Positions 38,141 through 48,140 of a stretch of DNA of 64,000 bases are shown here, one piece after another. The position numbers and the translations under genes were made by a program. The stretch comes from Opisthorchis felineus (Eukaryota > Platyhelminthes > Trematoda > Opisthorchiida > Opisthorchiidae): assembly GCA_004794785.1 (NCBI GenBank), contig SJOL01009447.1, positions 264,337 through 328,336 on the forward strand, given 5' to 3'. Under the pieces are notes generated by a model. The model searched no databases. It was not told the origin of the DNA and saw only the letters and a program-made list of their open reading frames with translations. Numbering within the stretch: the first letter of the stretch is position 1; each line of letters starts with the position of its first letter.

Positions 38141-39674
38141 GTCATGTCCAAAGGTGGCCCCCTGTTCCATGCCTAATAAGAGGGACGCACATAAAGCATT
38201 GTGCCTTGTGTGCAGATGGTAGCAATCAGTGACCCGAAAGTGCATAACTGCAACGGTAATCCGAATTGGATGCGAAACCCTCGGAGTCAAGCCTTACGGA
38301 TAACGATACGGTGGCATTTTAGAGGACTACAAAGGACAGAATGACTACTCTACAGTTTACTCTACCCAGGAATGTTCTGCTTCCTCTATTATTTCTACTG
38401 CATCGCGTTTTTTGGAATGCTGTGACTGGATTCATAATTGACGTGATTGATGCAGGTCAAAATGAGCCACTGCCTGGGAGAAACGCCCACCGTGATAGAC
38501 ACCGAAAAATAAACGTGTGACCTAGACAACAGGAACGAAACCGTATGTGTCACACTCCAAATGTAAGATGTACAGTTAGATCTTCGTTATTCAGCAAAAT
38601 TTTCCAGCCTAAGGGACATGCAAAAATTCTTGTAAAACAATGGAAAATCGTTTTACGGTGGACATTTTCTCGGTATCAGTTAGGCTTTATAACGATAACA
38701 CTTTTATCCTGAAGTTGGACAATACGTCACACAAGCCTGAAATCGTGCGGCAGACTGCCAAGATTCAAGAAGGAATATGCAAAGTGAAGGTGGAGACAAA
38801 TAGGGAGCGCCGAGTCAGATGGAATTTGCGGCAGTCAAACCAGATCGTAGAGTAAATTAATGTTGGAAGCCATCCAGACAACCATCATATAAATCTTTTG
38901 TGGCATCATCCAAGCTGATCCGCCATAGAAAGCGCTTTTTTGTCAACTTTGCTATTTTATAACTTGCAAGGATTTCCTTTATTGCCTGGCGCAAGCAGAC
39001 ATCAAACGACTGATTAAAAATTACTCATACGGTACGCCATTCGTTTTTTTTTTCAAATTTCTTGGTAGATTCTACTTACAATCTTGTTTGACGGCCTAAC
39101 AAAAAGGTTCTTCAAATAACGCGAATAGAAAAATGCAGACGTGTAATGACCGGCAGCAGTTTTCTGTGGGGAGATGGTTTGTCCGTTTTTTGGGCTGCCT
39201 GGCCAATGAAGGAATCTTACAAGTCCTGGTACAACAGAATTTAAACTCTTCTAGTGAACGGGCGAAATGTACCCGTAAATGGATTGACCTTAAACCCCCA
39301 AATCCGACCAATATGGAACTTCTGATTCATCTCATTGTAATCAAACCACTGCGGTGACGGACATTTTATAATCGCATACACAGTGGATACAGTAAGCATA
39401 CAAACGAAGTAGGGAGAGCTAAAACTCGAGATAACTTGTGTGTGTTTATACGTATTTATAGAAGCTGGACACTCCAGTCGTCGAAAGATTTTTGCTCCGA
39501 AATAATTTGCGATAACTGATTTAGCTAAAATTGACACCTTTGTATCCACCATAATACTGCATACCAGTTGTTAGACTATTCGTAGAGGCCAAAACATTTT
39601 TTGCCACTTAGCCATCAGTGTAATCCATTACAGCAAAATGAAAATAAAAAATCGTTCAGCGGTAGCACCATTTT

Positions 39675-39833
39675 GGCGCCTAACTGCCATGCTACCCGAA
39701 GGAAGCACGAGGGCTAGGATACTGCCAGGTTGCCCAAGCCTAGACAGGAGAAGTCGAGATGCAGAGGTCGGGTTCAAACCCCGGACTTTCCAGTAGGTAA
39801 ATTCGCGCTCTAACTACTGAGCCATCTCGCCCC
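39675..39833 (-). mobile_element. Family A tRNA-derived SINE
   Basis: Read on the minus strand, box A is TGGCTCAGTAGTTAGAGC (39824-39807) and box B is GGTTTGAACCC (39780-39770). A non-tRNA body follows with TCTAGGCTTGGGCAACCTGG and CCTTCGGGTAGCATGG. The acceptor ends do not pair, so this is not a functional tRNA gene. A second copy with the same body lies at 57.8 kb. No hammerhead core is visible. Confidence 0.7.
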
Positions 39834-40536
39834 CATTGCAAAAACCTCATCTAGATGTAGAACTTTATGTTTCAAACTCGTAAGCTCCTCGTACAGATGT
39901 GTTTAATCTGACAGGATGGCTGGGCATGAATGTGTCTTAGAGCACTTGTAGACAAAGTTATAGTCAGATAATTGTTCCAAGTCTACAGTAAAGTACAACT
40001 TAACTTGGCCAACCTCCCACCCAGGCAATCGACATTGACATCGAAGAATTGTTCGATCGACCGGGGTTCTCCATAACAGGGCTATGAAATTGTTGTCTCC
40101 GTCATCATGGACTTTTGTGCCAATCTCTATTAACTAAGGATGTAAAAGACACTCTCAAGGTGTCTAAAGAAACAAGCGCCGTAGCATCTGTTCCCGTGTA
40201 CAACTTTGGTAATAACCAGATGATGTACGCGGGTGTTAGATTTTTTACGGTGATATGTAAGTCACCTTAAGCGAATTGACATTTCACTAGAATGTGGGCG
40301 TAACGCTGTTTATACCACATTTGTCCGCAATTATTTTCTGCCGTATGAGACCTCAAAGTAGGTTGCTTGCTTACTACACGATGGCAGTCATTTTGAAATT
40401 GTCTATTCAAAGAAACATCATCGGCTTCCTCACCCTCTCAAAAGACATACTCGTAATTTTACTTAACTAAGAGTTAAGCACTCATGGAGCTCGAACTCAA
40501 TGATTACCTAAATTTCGGTGCTGCAACAATCCCAAG

Positions 40537-40716
40537 TCAACTTCGAAAACCGAAATTTTGTCCTCATATGAGGAGACAAGCAGACACTCGACACCGCGGT
40601 TAACAAATTTTTCGAGCTTCAGGGGCACTGAAACGTCACCGAGATCAGATGCAAGCGGGCCACTCAAACTCAAACCTAGCAGACCAAACGAGCCTGATAG
40701 TTTTGCGAACACATCC
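40537..40716 (+). CDS. Candidate exon, Ser/Pro-rich, unidentified
   Basis: An open plus-strand frame with Ser, Arg, Thr and Pro-rich composition (contains SSYEETSRHSTPRLTNFSSF and ASGPLKLKPSRPNEPDSF) ends at a donor-like CATCC|GTAAGC. Unspliced, it would stop at 40744. The upstream AG (CCCAAG) lacks a pyrimidine tract. It points toward robo from the opposite strand and cannot be part of it. Confidence 0.15.
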
Positions 40717-41039
40717 GTAAGCAGAGCCAAGCAGAGCCGGTAAAGTGGTAATCGGCATCCTCTAGAAGACACTGTTCTGGTACCCTCACAATGGGGGTGG
40801 CTGTTTTTTTTTAACTTGAAAAAGAGTGTAGGACAATGACACCAGCACCTTGGAAGGAAGGAAATAGTGCTGACACATATTATCATGCTGCAATGCGTTG
40901 TCCGGCTGGTAAGTGTCAGTCGTATTTGCTTGTTACCCGCTGATCATGATAATATCAAATATTCACACGTAGTACCACACGGCTCCATCGTCACTGACTG
41001 GCTAGGCGGTTTGGGATGTCACTTATAAAAGATGTTTAT

Positions 41040-41276
41040 TTTCTGGTCAGTCGTGCGACCGATATACGCAAGATTCAACATTATTCAACAGAGATTTCAT
41101 TCAGTCAGTGAAGCCATCTATGCTGAAAGGCCGAGAAGGACTGTACATCTGCTTTGTCCTCGTTTGGAATCATCAGCAGTGCATATCTCACGAGACTCAG
41201 ACAGCTTAGAACCTCGACCTTCCGACCAGGGATTAAACAGTTGACCGTTTGGCCACGAGTGGCTGATCAGCAGTGT
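41040..41276 (-). mobile_element. Family S SINE copy, diverged
   Basis: Read on the minus strand it starts with GCCACTCGTGGCCAAACGG, followed by a weak box A and box B (GGTCGAGGTTCTAAGC). CTGATGA (41170-41176 on the plus strand as TCATCAG) and a GGACAAAGC stretch match the ribozyme module of the 62.9-kb copy. Homology continues into the 3' body (GAAATCTCTGTTGAATAATG). It lies about 0.9 kb beyond the proposed end of the robo transcript, in the same orientation as robo. Confidence 0.65.
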
Positions 41277-41956
41277 GATTAGATTTCACTTAGAAAGGAC
41301 ATAGCGCTATTCATCCTTCAATATCGGAAACCATAACAAACGGTCACGCAGTGGTGGGCTCTTCGAGTGGCAGTTTCTCAGAAGGAAGCTTCACACATCC
41401 AGTGAAAGTATTCTTCCTCTGAGTCGCTTATTGGTTCCGCCTTAATCGTGCTCGCTTCAAAAGCCAGTGAACGGTGATTTTACATTGGTTCACTTACAGA
41501 TCGGTGCTTGTTTGCACGTATTAATTTACAACATATGCGTGCAAAACCTAAGCAACCCAGGTCCCGGGAGGAAAGAAATTTTTATCTGTGAGACCACTGT
41601 AGATCCACTGGCCACATTTTCCCTGGCCAGTATTTTGTTGGTGTTTCCTTCTAAGAACCTCCGTCAAATTTGGAACCATTCATCAACTGGCTGTGTTAGA
41701 GACCTTCTTCACACCTCAGCCAATCAGCCAAGCAAAGAAAGGGCAACATCAGTATGTAAAATTTTTCCGATGATTCGCTAATTCGTTTCGTCTTCGTAGC
41801 TAACATATTCGATGATAAACCGGTTTGGTTGTACCGGTCAACTTCGACGTGGCCGATTGAGGAAAATCAGACATACTTTGATTCAGAAAGCTGGCCAGTG
41901 ACTCTATATACAGAAGCACAGAGAACGCATGAAGGCCGGATGCTAGCTAGAGAAAC

Positions 41957-41990
41957 TTAGGATAGCTAGGATAGGATAGGATAGGATAGG
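41957..41990. repeat. (AGGAT)n pentanucleotide repeat
   Basis: A short run of GGATA units, about six including one GCTAG interruption, in an otherwise unremarkable region. Confidence 0.85.
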
Positions 41991-42130
41991 AAATTTAGGG
42001 TAGCTAATTGGGAATTGCTACCTACTGACGTGGGATACCGAATCGTGGAAAGCCACGACGTACAAACTAACTTAACTCACAAAGAGGTGTCCCTCACAGG
42101 AGATGTGATTGTACGAAAAGCATACGGCGG

Positions 42131-42136
42131 TTTATT
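42131..42136 (-). terminator. Possible poly(A) signal AATAAA for robo
   Basis: TTTATT on the plus strand reads as canonical AATAAA on the robo strand, about 945 nt past the stop. It is the first canonical hexamer I found downstream, which would give a 3' UTR near 0.95 kb. The hexamer is common by chance in AT-leaning DNA. Confidence 0.35.
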
Positions 42137-42206
42137 CCTTTGGCGAAAAGTCTCTGCGCAGTTACACCGAAATGAAGTAATTGCTGCCTCCCTTAGAGGA
42201 CAAATG

Positions 42207-42212
42207 TTTAAT
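42207..42212 (-). terminator. Possible poly(A) signal ATTAAA for robo
   Basis: TTTAAT on the plus strand reads ATTAAA on the robo strand, about 870 nt past the stop codon. It is one of two candidate polyadenylation signals close together. No transcript evidence is available. Confidence 0.3.
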
Positions 42213-43081
42213 TCGTGGTGGCCTTTCTAGACCAAACACTGAGCGCCCAATAGTTACTTTAGTTTAAGAAAAATTTGTAAGGAGCTGTCATTCGGTATTT
42301 AGCGCGATTATTCCACTTTCAATAATGATTTTGTAGAAACCTTTGTGTTTCGACTAATTTTCTTAGTATGTAGATGACAAAGGCAAGAAATTAGAATAAA
42401 ATATGGACAATTATCACGAACGTGTTTTACTGATTGATTGCAATCTCTATTGGCCTAATAAACAACTCGCCGAGAGTTTTCACCAATGAGTAGAAAAAGA
42501 ATAAACCCGATGTTCGGTAAAAATACACAACTCCATGGTTGAATGCAAAATAATTCAAAACAAGCATTGGAAGTAGCTTTCCGCATATGGTTTGCCAATA
42601 AAATTGTAGTGACAGCAATTGGTTTGAACGAAATGAAATGTGGCAAGATAATTTCACTTAATTCGATGCTGTGCAGCCCACGAGGATAAGACTAGAGATT
42701 TTAGGAGAGCCCAAGCAAATGCGGTGCGATAGGGGGTCTTTGGGATAATATTTGTACACACACACACGCAGGAGTTTGTACATCCGGCCGCGACTATATG
42801 ACAACAGCGAATGGAAAAGGACTAAATCCGTCGGCGCTACGGATGAGAGATGTCGGCTGAAAGACGAAGCAGTTGTTTGTGTTACACAAACGCCGAAACT
42901 AGTCGGTGAGTGGCCTTGGTTGCCATTGTCATCCGTCGTCACAAAATGATGTTGTCATCACAGTGACAGATTTGTTGGTAGCACATAGGAAATGCAATGA
43001 TCCAAATAGTTCACTTGGAACGCCGTCTGTATGTGTACTTGTCTGCCCTGGGTCCTGGACTACTTATCCCTGATTGGATGA

Positions 43082-46000
43082 CTAGTAGACCTGAGCATAG
43101 GTTGAGCTTTGCGGCTCGTCCGCTGCCAGAGGTACATGGATGGAAGTGCCGAAATTGGACGCAACTTGTCCATTCGCCACGGTAAATAAGTAAGGTCGGT
43201 GATGCTCTAGGTTTTTATTGGTCATTCTATGGGAATATGTGCTGTCGGATTCGTCGTCAGAAGACTCGGCATTCACGTCATACACTGCAGGTCGATTTTC
43301 TTTTCTTGTTTCTGGCAAGCGAGAAGGGATTCGAGAATCAGGGAAATGGGACAAGCATGAACTGGAACGGTCAGATGTCTGACACTGGTCGAAATCTTTA
43401 TATCTGAACGGGATGTTGATAGGCTTTGTCGGAGCTGGTGGTGGTGGTGATGCGGGCGGAGGTGGTATGTTATCATCAGCAAATGAGTAAATACTATCTG
43501 TTGCGGAATTTCCACCCGGATTGGTGAAGGCCATATTTCTTGCTGGACCAAAACTACCGGATTCTTGAGTTAGAGATCCTGGTGATTGATTACGCAAGTT
43601 TTTATTGCTTTCTTCGCTTTGCTGAGTGGTCGTCGAAGCGGTAGATACAGATTTACTCTGAGAGGATGAAGTGTTATGTGAACCTGCTGGCACATCGGAA
43701 TTCACGTGTTTTGCGGGCGTAGAAGCGCAGTTCTGAGATTCTAGTACTGAATGTTCCATGTTTGGTCCACAGATTCGTACCGGTGAAATTGTAGCTCGTT
43801 GGTCTCGTAGGCGTTCCATGTTGGGGAGTCTCTTAGTCGAGTAGGAGCTTCCTTCACTCATCGATGACTGCGAATTAGTCCCAGAATGGTTCTGGACCTC
43901 GGTTTTGTTACATTCAGGATCCAATCGCTTGTCCAAATTTCGCAGGTAGGGCTGAGGGTCAGGGGGTAGAACATTCTGGATGATGGAAGCTGTTGCATAA
44001 GGAGCCACGGAACCGAACGAGCCAACACTCTCGATAACAGACGAGGGTGTCCCACGTTCCATTACAACCAGGTGACTTCCAAGTTGTGCCACGGGTGCAA
44101 TAGGAGGAAGCCCACCACCGCTTGTACTCTGAAAATAGGGCTGATTTCTCTCGGCAAGAGCAGTGGGATTTGGAAATTCCATGGTTGATTGTGAAAGCGG
44201 TACCATTTGTGTCTGATAGGTGAGATATGTTGGAGGTTGTGGCATGCCATTAGATGGATGATTCGCTAAGTTGTTTGAAGTGGGCACGAGCATCGGTCTG
44301 AAAGCTGGTTGGTTCAATGGGGTGTAGTCAAAATTTTGTGTTACATGAGGGGACATGGTTTGAGGTCGTGATACCAGTGTACCGTTGGACTCGTATGTGA
44401 CGAAACCAACACCATCAACCAGAGAATTTGACACAGGATACACAGAATTCCGGTTGACAGGCGTGTCCATCATTCTCGATGGCCACTGGTTCCGATCCAT
44501 CTCACTCTGCGTCACAGAATAAACTCCATAGTTACTCACGTCTTCCGTGGTAGTGTGCAGCTGGTTTGCGCTAACCGGTAGACTGGAGAACATTTCCAAA
44601 TCTATTTTGAAGGAAGCAGGGGAAATCAGTGGTTCCAGTTGTACATTGTTGGTTCCCTTGATAAATCGACCCGTTCGACGCCCGTCTATGGACCCGTGTG
44701 TATTCACTCCGTTATCACCTGTTAATGATGTGGAATGTGAGTTATTGGTAATCAGTACCGCTCCTGTTGTTTTCCGAAGGGTGTAGCGTTGTCGGCGACA
44801 AAAACACACAATCAGTGCAGTTAATGAGATCCACAGAACAATACTGATGACAACAATAATTATAAACCATGGTTGTTGAATAAAAGGCTTTACATTCGCT
44901 GGCTGGTTCTTATTTGACTGGGTTTTGGCAGGTAAACCTGTATGCTCATCATAACCCCATCCAACACCAAGACCTGGTTGCCGCAAATCTGGATTCAGTT
45001 TGAGCGGTTTGCTGCGTAAGCCAACACCCTTACAGGTGACTGCGGCCATTTGTATAAAGTATGCGCTCGGGCTTGTCAAACCGCGAATGCGTATTCTCAT
45101 CTCTGAATTGATCGTTGTATTGAAAGTTTGATAGTTGTGTGCAAATTCATCATAAACGTAGCTGGTATAGCCGGACAAAAGACCGTTCCATGCAGACACC
45201 GGTGGTGCGGTCCAGGTCAGTTCAACTTCCGTGGCAGACACCCAGAGGGCTGCGATTCTATCGGGGGGAAGACTGGGGAAACTCTCGAAAGTCAGAACGG
45301 TGTGGGCAACACTTTCTCGTCCCTCGATTTTTCCAAGTAAACCATTGGTTAAGTGAGACTTTACACTAACTTCGTAACACCGAAACGGTTCAAGATCGCG
45401 CAAAAGCCCGGATCCCTCAAGCATCACAGGATGCATTTGTTCAAGTTGCTTTTCGTTGGGGACAAAGTCGGCTTTCACTTCTAAACTCATTGTCGAACTT
45501 GTTTTGGGTGTATACTGACTGTCCGGGGGCTGGTGTGCAATTGTTCGTAGACGCTGGAAGTCTTGTAAGCGTAGATAGAGCTGGCTTTTGGAATCACCTT
45601 CTTTTAATTGCAGGCTACAATAGGCACTCTCATTTTCTGCCACGTCTGCCGTTTCGGCGGTATTCAGCAGATTCAAATTTGCGGCAATACATCGCAGGAT
45701 GTTAGCCTCACGATAGTAAATTGTGAATCCATTGATTAGCTGGAGAATACCTGGTGGTTCCTCCACAGTCCAGCTCACCCGTAAATGCCTAGGCGTCAGT
45801 GCATAGAGCTTCAGGCTATGAATCTCCACTCGCTCCATAATAGATACTAGGTCCTTGTTCGTCAGTCCTTTGTGTAATTGACTTGTGGTCTGGTCACCTG
45901 ATTTACCTACAAAAGCTGACGATAAGGTTAACACTGGTCCTATCGGTGGACTAACCCAACCAACTCGTCCGTCACTCCAGCGAGGGCGAATCAGAAAGTA

Positions 46001-48067
46001 ATAAACAGTGTTGGTCTCTAAGCCGCCAATTTTTACCGTGTTCGCTTGCCAGTTCTGTTCCACGGTCTTCCAGCCTTCCAAGGGTCGGTCAGCACGGTAA
46101 AACTCGACCCAATAGGTTATCGGGATGTGATGTCCGTCAAATCGATCCCCTGAGTCACGTGATCCAACACCAGGATCAATCCAGTTGGCTGCATCCCAGG
46201 CCAATGTAACAGTTGTGTCAGTGTGATTGGTCACATGAACGTTTCTCGGTGGTGACAGTGGGTTTTCTTGACCATACTCGGGTGGTATTAGGGTCCCAAG
46301 CGGCACAATGTTCAGATATGCTGTCCAGTTAGACTGCAACATCAAGGGAGCATCATATTTTGACGAATACAGGCGAAGTAATGTGTGCGCAGAACAGGTA
46401 TAACTTCCAGCATCGTTCGGTTGAACATCAACAATTTGCAAGCTACCTCCTGGTAGAAGACTATAACGTTGCGCGTCAGCGAAACCAGAAAAATCCAACA
46501 GTTCAGTCTTGTGTCCGGTTGATGCAGTGTTCCGATACCAGCTCACAGTCCAATCCGAGCTCTGAATTCCCATTGGCTGCTTATGCACGTGCACGCCTGC
46601 TTGGACGCTTGCCCGACTAATACTTAGTTCGCAATCCAGAGTGACAAGATCGCCGACAGTGCGAGTCTGATTAGCAGGAGGTAAGCCAATGATTGGAGCA
46701 AAAGGGAAATGAGCCTGGGCGTTGGAGTTTTCTAGATTCTTGTGCGGTCTCTCTGACCTCTTGCCTTCTGCAGTTGCATGGGGATCTGGGATAACCTGAA
46801 GAATAGCACTGGAATGAATCCGGTCAATGGATGAATGCGCAGTGCATTGGTATTTACCTGCATCACTTAGTTTAACACCATTGATTTCCAAACGTCCATC
46901 ACTGTGAAGATAAAATCGATTTTTGTTGTTCGCTGCAGTCAAATGATCTGACGGAAAAATTGGTGTTTTATCAGGCAATTCCCAGTAGATAGATGGCTTT
47001 GGGTAACCGTTTGTGATACAGTGAAAGACAGCGACATCGCCTTCATGAACTGTCAAATCGTCTGGTGTTCGAGAAAATGTTGGTGGAGTTTCAACTGTTA
47101 GTTGAGCATCGGCCGCCATCCCCCCAGGTGCGGTACAAACATAAACACCAGCGTCACTGGGCTGAACATTTTTCAGTAGTAGGTAACCCTCGGCCAACTC
47201 AGTACGTGTGTGATCGATAATCCCACCACCATCTTGACCTTTACCCCACTGCACTAAGTGATTTCCCTCTGTCCGACATCTGAATTTCACGTCCATACCC
47301 TGACGGGCTCGAATATCTTTGGGTGTCTCAATGAAGCGCACACGCGGCTGAATGGTAAGTTTCGCTGCAGGTGACTGAGTTTTACCAATAATATTTCCAG
47401 CGACGCAAACATATGATCCAGAATCTGCGAGCCTAACAGAATCAAACTGAAGCTCACCTTGTTCGGTTACCTGTACGGACGTTAAACTCGGCAAGGTGAT
47501 ATTGACAGGCTGTGGTAAATGACCTTTCATAGCAAAGGGCTTTCCATCTCGCAGCCATAGCACATAGGGCTTCGGAACTCCTTTTGGTGGTACGCACTCA
47601 AGCAACACACGATCACCTTCATGCACAGTTTTGTCTAATGGAAGTTGACGGAAAACAGAATCCAGATAGGCTAGACCTCCTCTGACTGGTGGGTGACTAA
47701 CTGTCCACCCAGCACTGTTTGAAGCGTTGCAGTAGAACGTGTAGACCTTGTCTCGTGTAGGATTTGAAATCATCAATCGACCGTAATGCTGGTTGACATG
47801 AATTCCCGATGTCGAGCCACTGGTGGGAACGCGGTCGATAACAGTTTGACCTGTGCTTGCATCGTACCAGTGGATGATGGGTTTGGGAACACCATCAGCT
47901 TGGCAAACGAACTCCAGTACACCATCCGCTGAATAAGTGTCTGTTGGTGGCTGGCGAATAACCGGTTTCTTTGAGCTTTCCTGGGGTGCAACAATCTGTG
48001 CAGTGTCGGACCTCTGGAAGTTTGTCATCCATAGGATCAAGTTTAGGACGTGAAACCACACAAACAT
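43082..48067 (-). CDS. robo: Roundabout (Robo) family axon-guidance receptor, complete, single exon
   Basis: This encodes a type I membrane receptor of 1661 residues; Robo proteins bind secreted Slit and steer axons and migrating cells. Seen in order: hydrophobic signal peptide (about 1-23); Ig1 (Cys55/Cys113), Ig2 (158/221), Ig3 (264/311), Ig4 (350/408) and Ig5 (479/558), most with the DxGxYxC strand-F signature; FN3-1 (about 604-715), FN3-2 (about 745-925, with a large insert) and FN3-3 (about 930-1025); a membrane span at 1067-1090 followed by basic residues; and a tail of about 570 residues. The tail has VAPYATASII at 1354-1363, resembling Robo CC1, and a proline run from IPPPP at 1534-1549, resembling the Ena-binding CC2. 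The start is the ATG at 48067: it is the first ATG after an upstream in-frame TGA 33 nt away, and a TTG two codons earlier is not credible. The stop is TAG. The 5 Ig + 3 FN3 + span layout separates Robo from DCC, Dscam and contactins. The absence of introns is unusual. Which Robo paralogue it is cannot be told. Confidence 0.95.
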   Translation of the reverse strand: MFVWFHVLNLILWMTNFQRSDTAQIVAPQESSKKPVIRQPPTDTYSADGVLEFVCQADGVPKPIIHWYDASTGQTVIDRVPTSGSTSGIHVNQHYGRLMISNPTRDKVYTFYCNASNSAGWTVSHPPVRGGLAYLDSVFRQLPLDKTVHEGDRVLLECVPPKGVPKPYVLWLRDGKPFAMKGHLPQPVNITLPSLTSVQVTEQGELQFDSVRLADSGSYVCVAGNIIGKTQSPAAKLTIQPRVRFIETPKDIRARQGMDVKFRCRTEGNHLVQWGKGQDGGGIIDHTRTELAEGYLLLKNVQPSDAGVYVCTAPGGMAADAQLTVETPPTFSRTPDDLTVHEGDVAVFHCITNGYPKPSIYWELPDKTPIFPSDHLTAANNKNRFYLHSDGRLEINGVKLSDAGKYQCTAHSSIDRIHSSAILQVIPDPHATAEGKRSERPHKNLENSNAQAHFPFAPIIGLPPANQTRTVGDLVTLDCELSISRASVQAGVHVHKQPMGIQSSDWTVSWYRNTASTGHKTELLDFSGFADAQRYSLLPGGSLQIVDVQPNDAGSYTCSAHTLLRLYSSKYDAPLMLQSNWTAYLNIVPLGTLIPPEYGQENPLSPPRNVHVTNHTDTTVTLAWDAANWIDPGVGSRDSGDRFDGHHIPITYWVEFYRADRPLEGWKTVEQNWQANTVKIGGLETNTVYYFLIRPRWSDGRVGWVSPPIGPVLTLSSAFVGKSGDQTTSQLHKGLTNKDLVSIMERVEIHSLKLYALTPRHLRVSWTVEEPPGILQLINGFTIYYREANILRCIAANLNLLNTAETADVAENESAYCSLQLKEGDSKSQLYLRLQDFQRLRTIAHQPPDSQYTPKTSSTMSLEVKADFVPNEKQLEQMHPVMLEGSGLLRDLEPFRCYEVSVKSHLTNGLLGKIEGRESVAHTVLTFESFPSLPPDRIAALWVSATEVELTWTAPPVSAWNGLLSGYTSYVYDEFAHNYQTFNTTINSEMRIRIRGLTSPSAYFIQMAAVTCKGVGLRSKPLKLNPDLRQPGLGVGWGYDEHTGLPAKTQSNKNQPANVKPFIQQPWFIIIVVISIVLWISLTALIVCFCRRQRYTLRKTTGAVLITNNSHSTSLTGDNGVNTHGSIDGRRTGRFIKGTNNVQLEPLISPASFKIDLEMFSSLPVSANQLHTTTEDVSNYGVYSVTQSEMDRNQWPSRMMDTPVNRNSVYPVSNSLVDGVGFVTYESNGTLVSRPQTMSPHVTQNFDYTPLNQPAFRPMLVPTSNNLANHPSNGMPQPPTYLTYQTQMVPLSQSTMEFPNPTALAERNQPYFQSTSGGGLPPIAPVAQLGSHLVVMERGTPSSVIESVGSFGSVAPYATASIIQNVLPPDPQPYLRNLDKRLDPECNKTEVQNHSGTNSQSSMSEGSSYSTKRLPNMERLRDQRATISPVRICGPNMEHSVLESQNCASTPAKHVNSDVPAGSHNTSSSQSKSVSTASTTTQQSEESNKNLRNQSPGSLTQESGSFGPARNMAFTNPGGNSATDSIYSFADDNIPPPPASPPPPAPTKPINIPFRYKDFDQCQTSDRSSSCLSHFPDSRIPSRLPETRKENRPAVYDVNAESSDDESDSTYSHRMTNKNLEHHRPYLFTVANGQVASNFGTSIHVPLAADEPQSSTYAQVY

Positions 48068-48140
48068 TGGCAAATTGTGACAAAATAGATTGTAGCCAAT
48101 TCAAAGGAGAGGGTATCTAGAAGTGAGAGCAAAAAAGGCA
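48068..48140 (-). promoter_or_regulatory. 5' UTR with upstream 3' splice acceptor of the robo gene
   Basis: Read on the minus strand, a T/C-rich tract is followed by CTCACTTCTAG ending at 48117. A 49-nt leader then runs to the robo ATG. This fits either a cis-spliced 5' UTR intron or a spliced-leader trans-splice acceptor; both occur in flatworms. An in-frame TGA lies within this leader, so the coding region does not extend further upstream. One possible partner donor for cis splicing is CCG|GTAAGT on the minus strand with its exon edge at 51288, about 3.2 kb upstream. That pairing is a guess. Confidence 0.5.

Larger units (their letters stand above)
38141..42130. other. Intergenic with two SINEs, between family H and robo
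   Basis: Contains the family A SINE (39675), a weak exon candidate (40537), the family S SINE (41040) and the GGATA repeat (41957). Other frames, such as 41467-41781, have no recognisable content. Confidence 0.5.

Noticed and set aside
39767..39833. A functional tRNA gene at the family A SINE head
   Set aside because: Box A and box B are good, but the acceptor stem does not pair, and a second copy with the same non-tRNA body exists at 57.8 kb.
48065..48073. TTG at 48071-48073 as an alternative robo start, two codons before the ATG
   Set aside because: TTG is not a plausible initiator for a eukaryotic nuclear gene when an ATG follows immediately with a normal signal peptide.
43273..48104. 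Other open frames overlapping robo on both strands (for example 43273-43551, 46360-46620, 47773-47994)
   Set aside because: They are shadows of the robo coding sequence in other frames.
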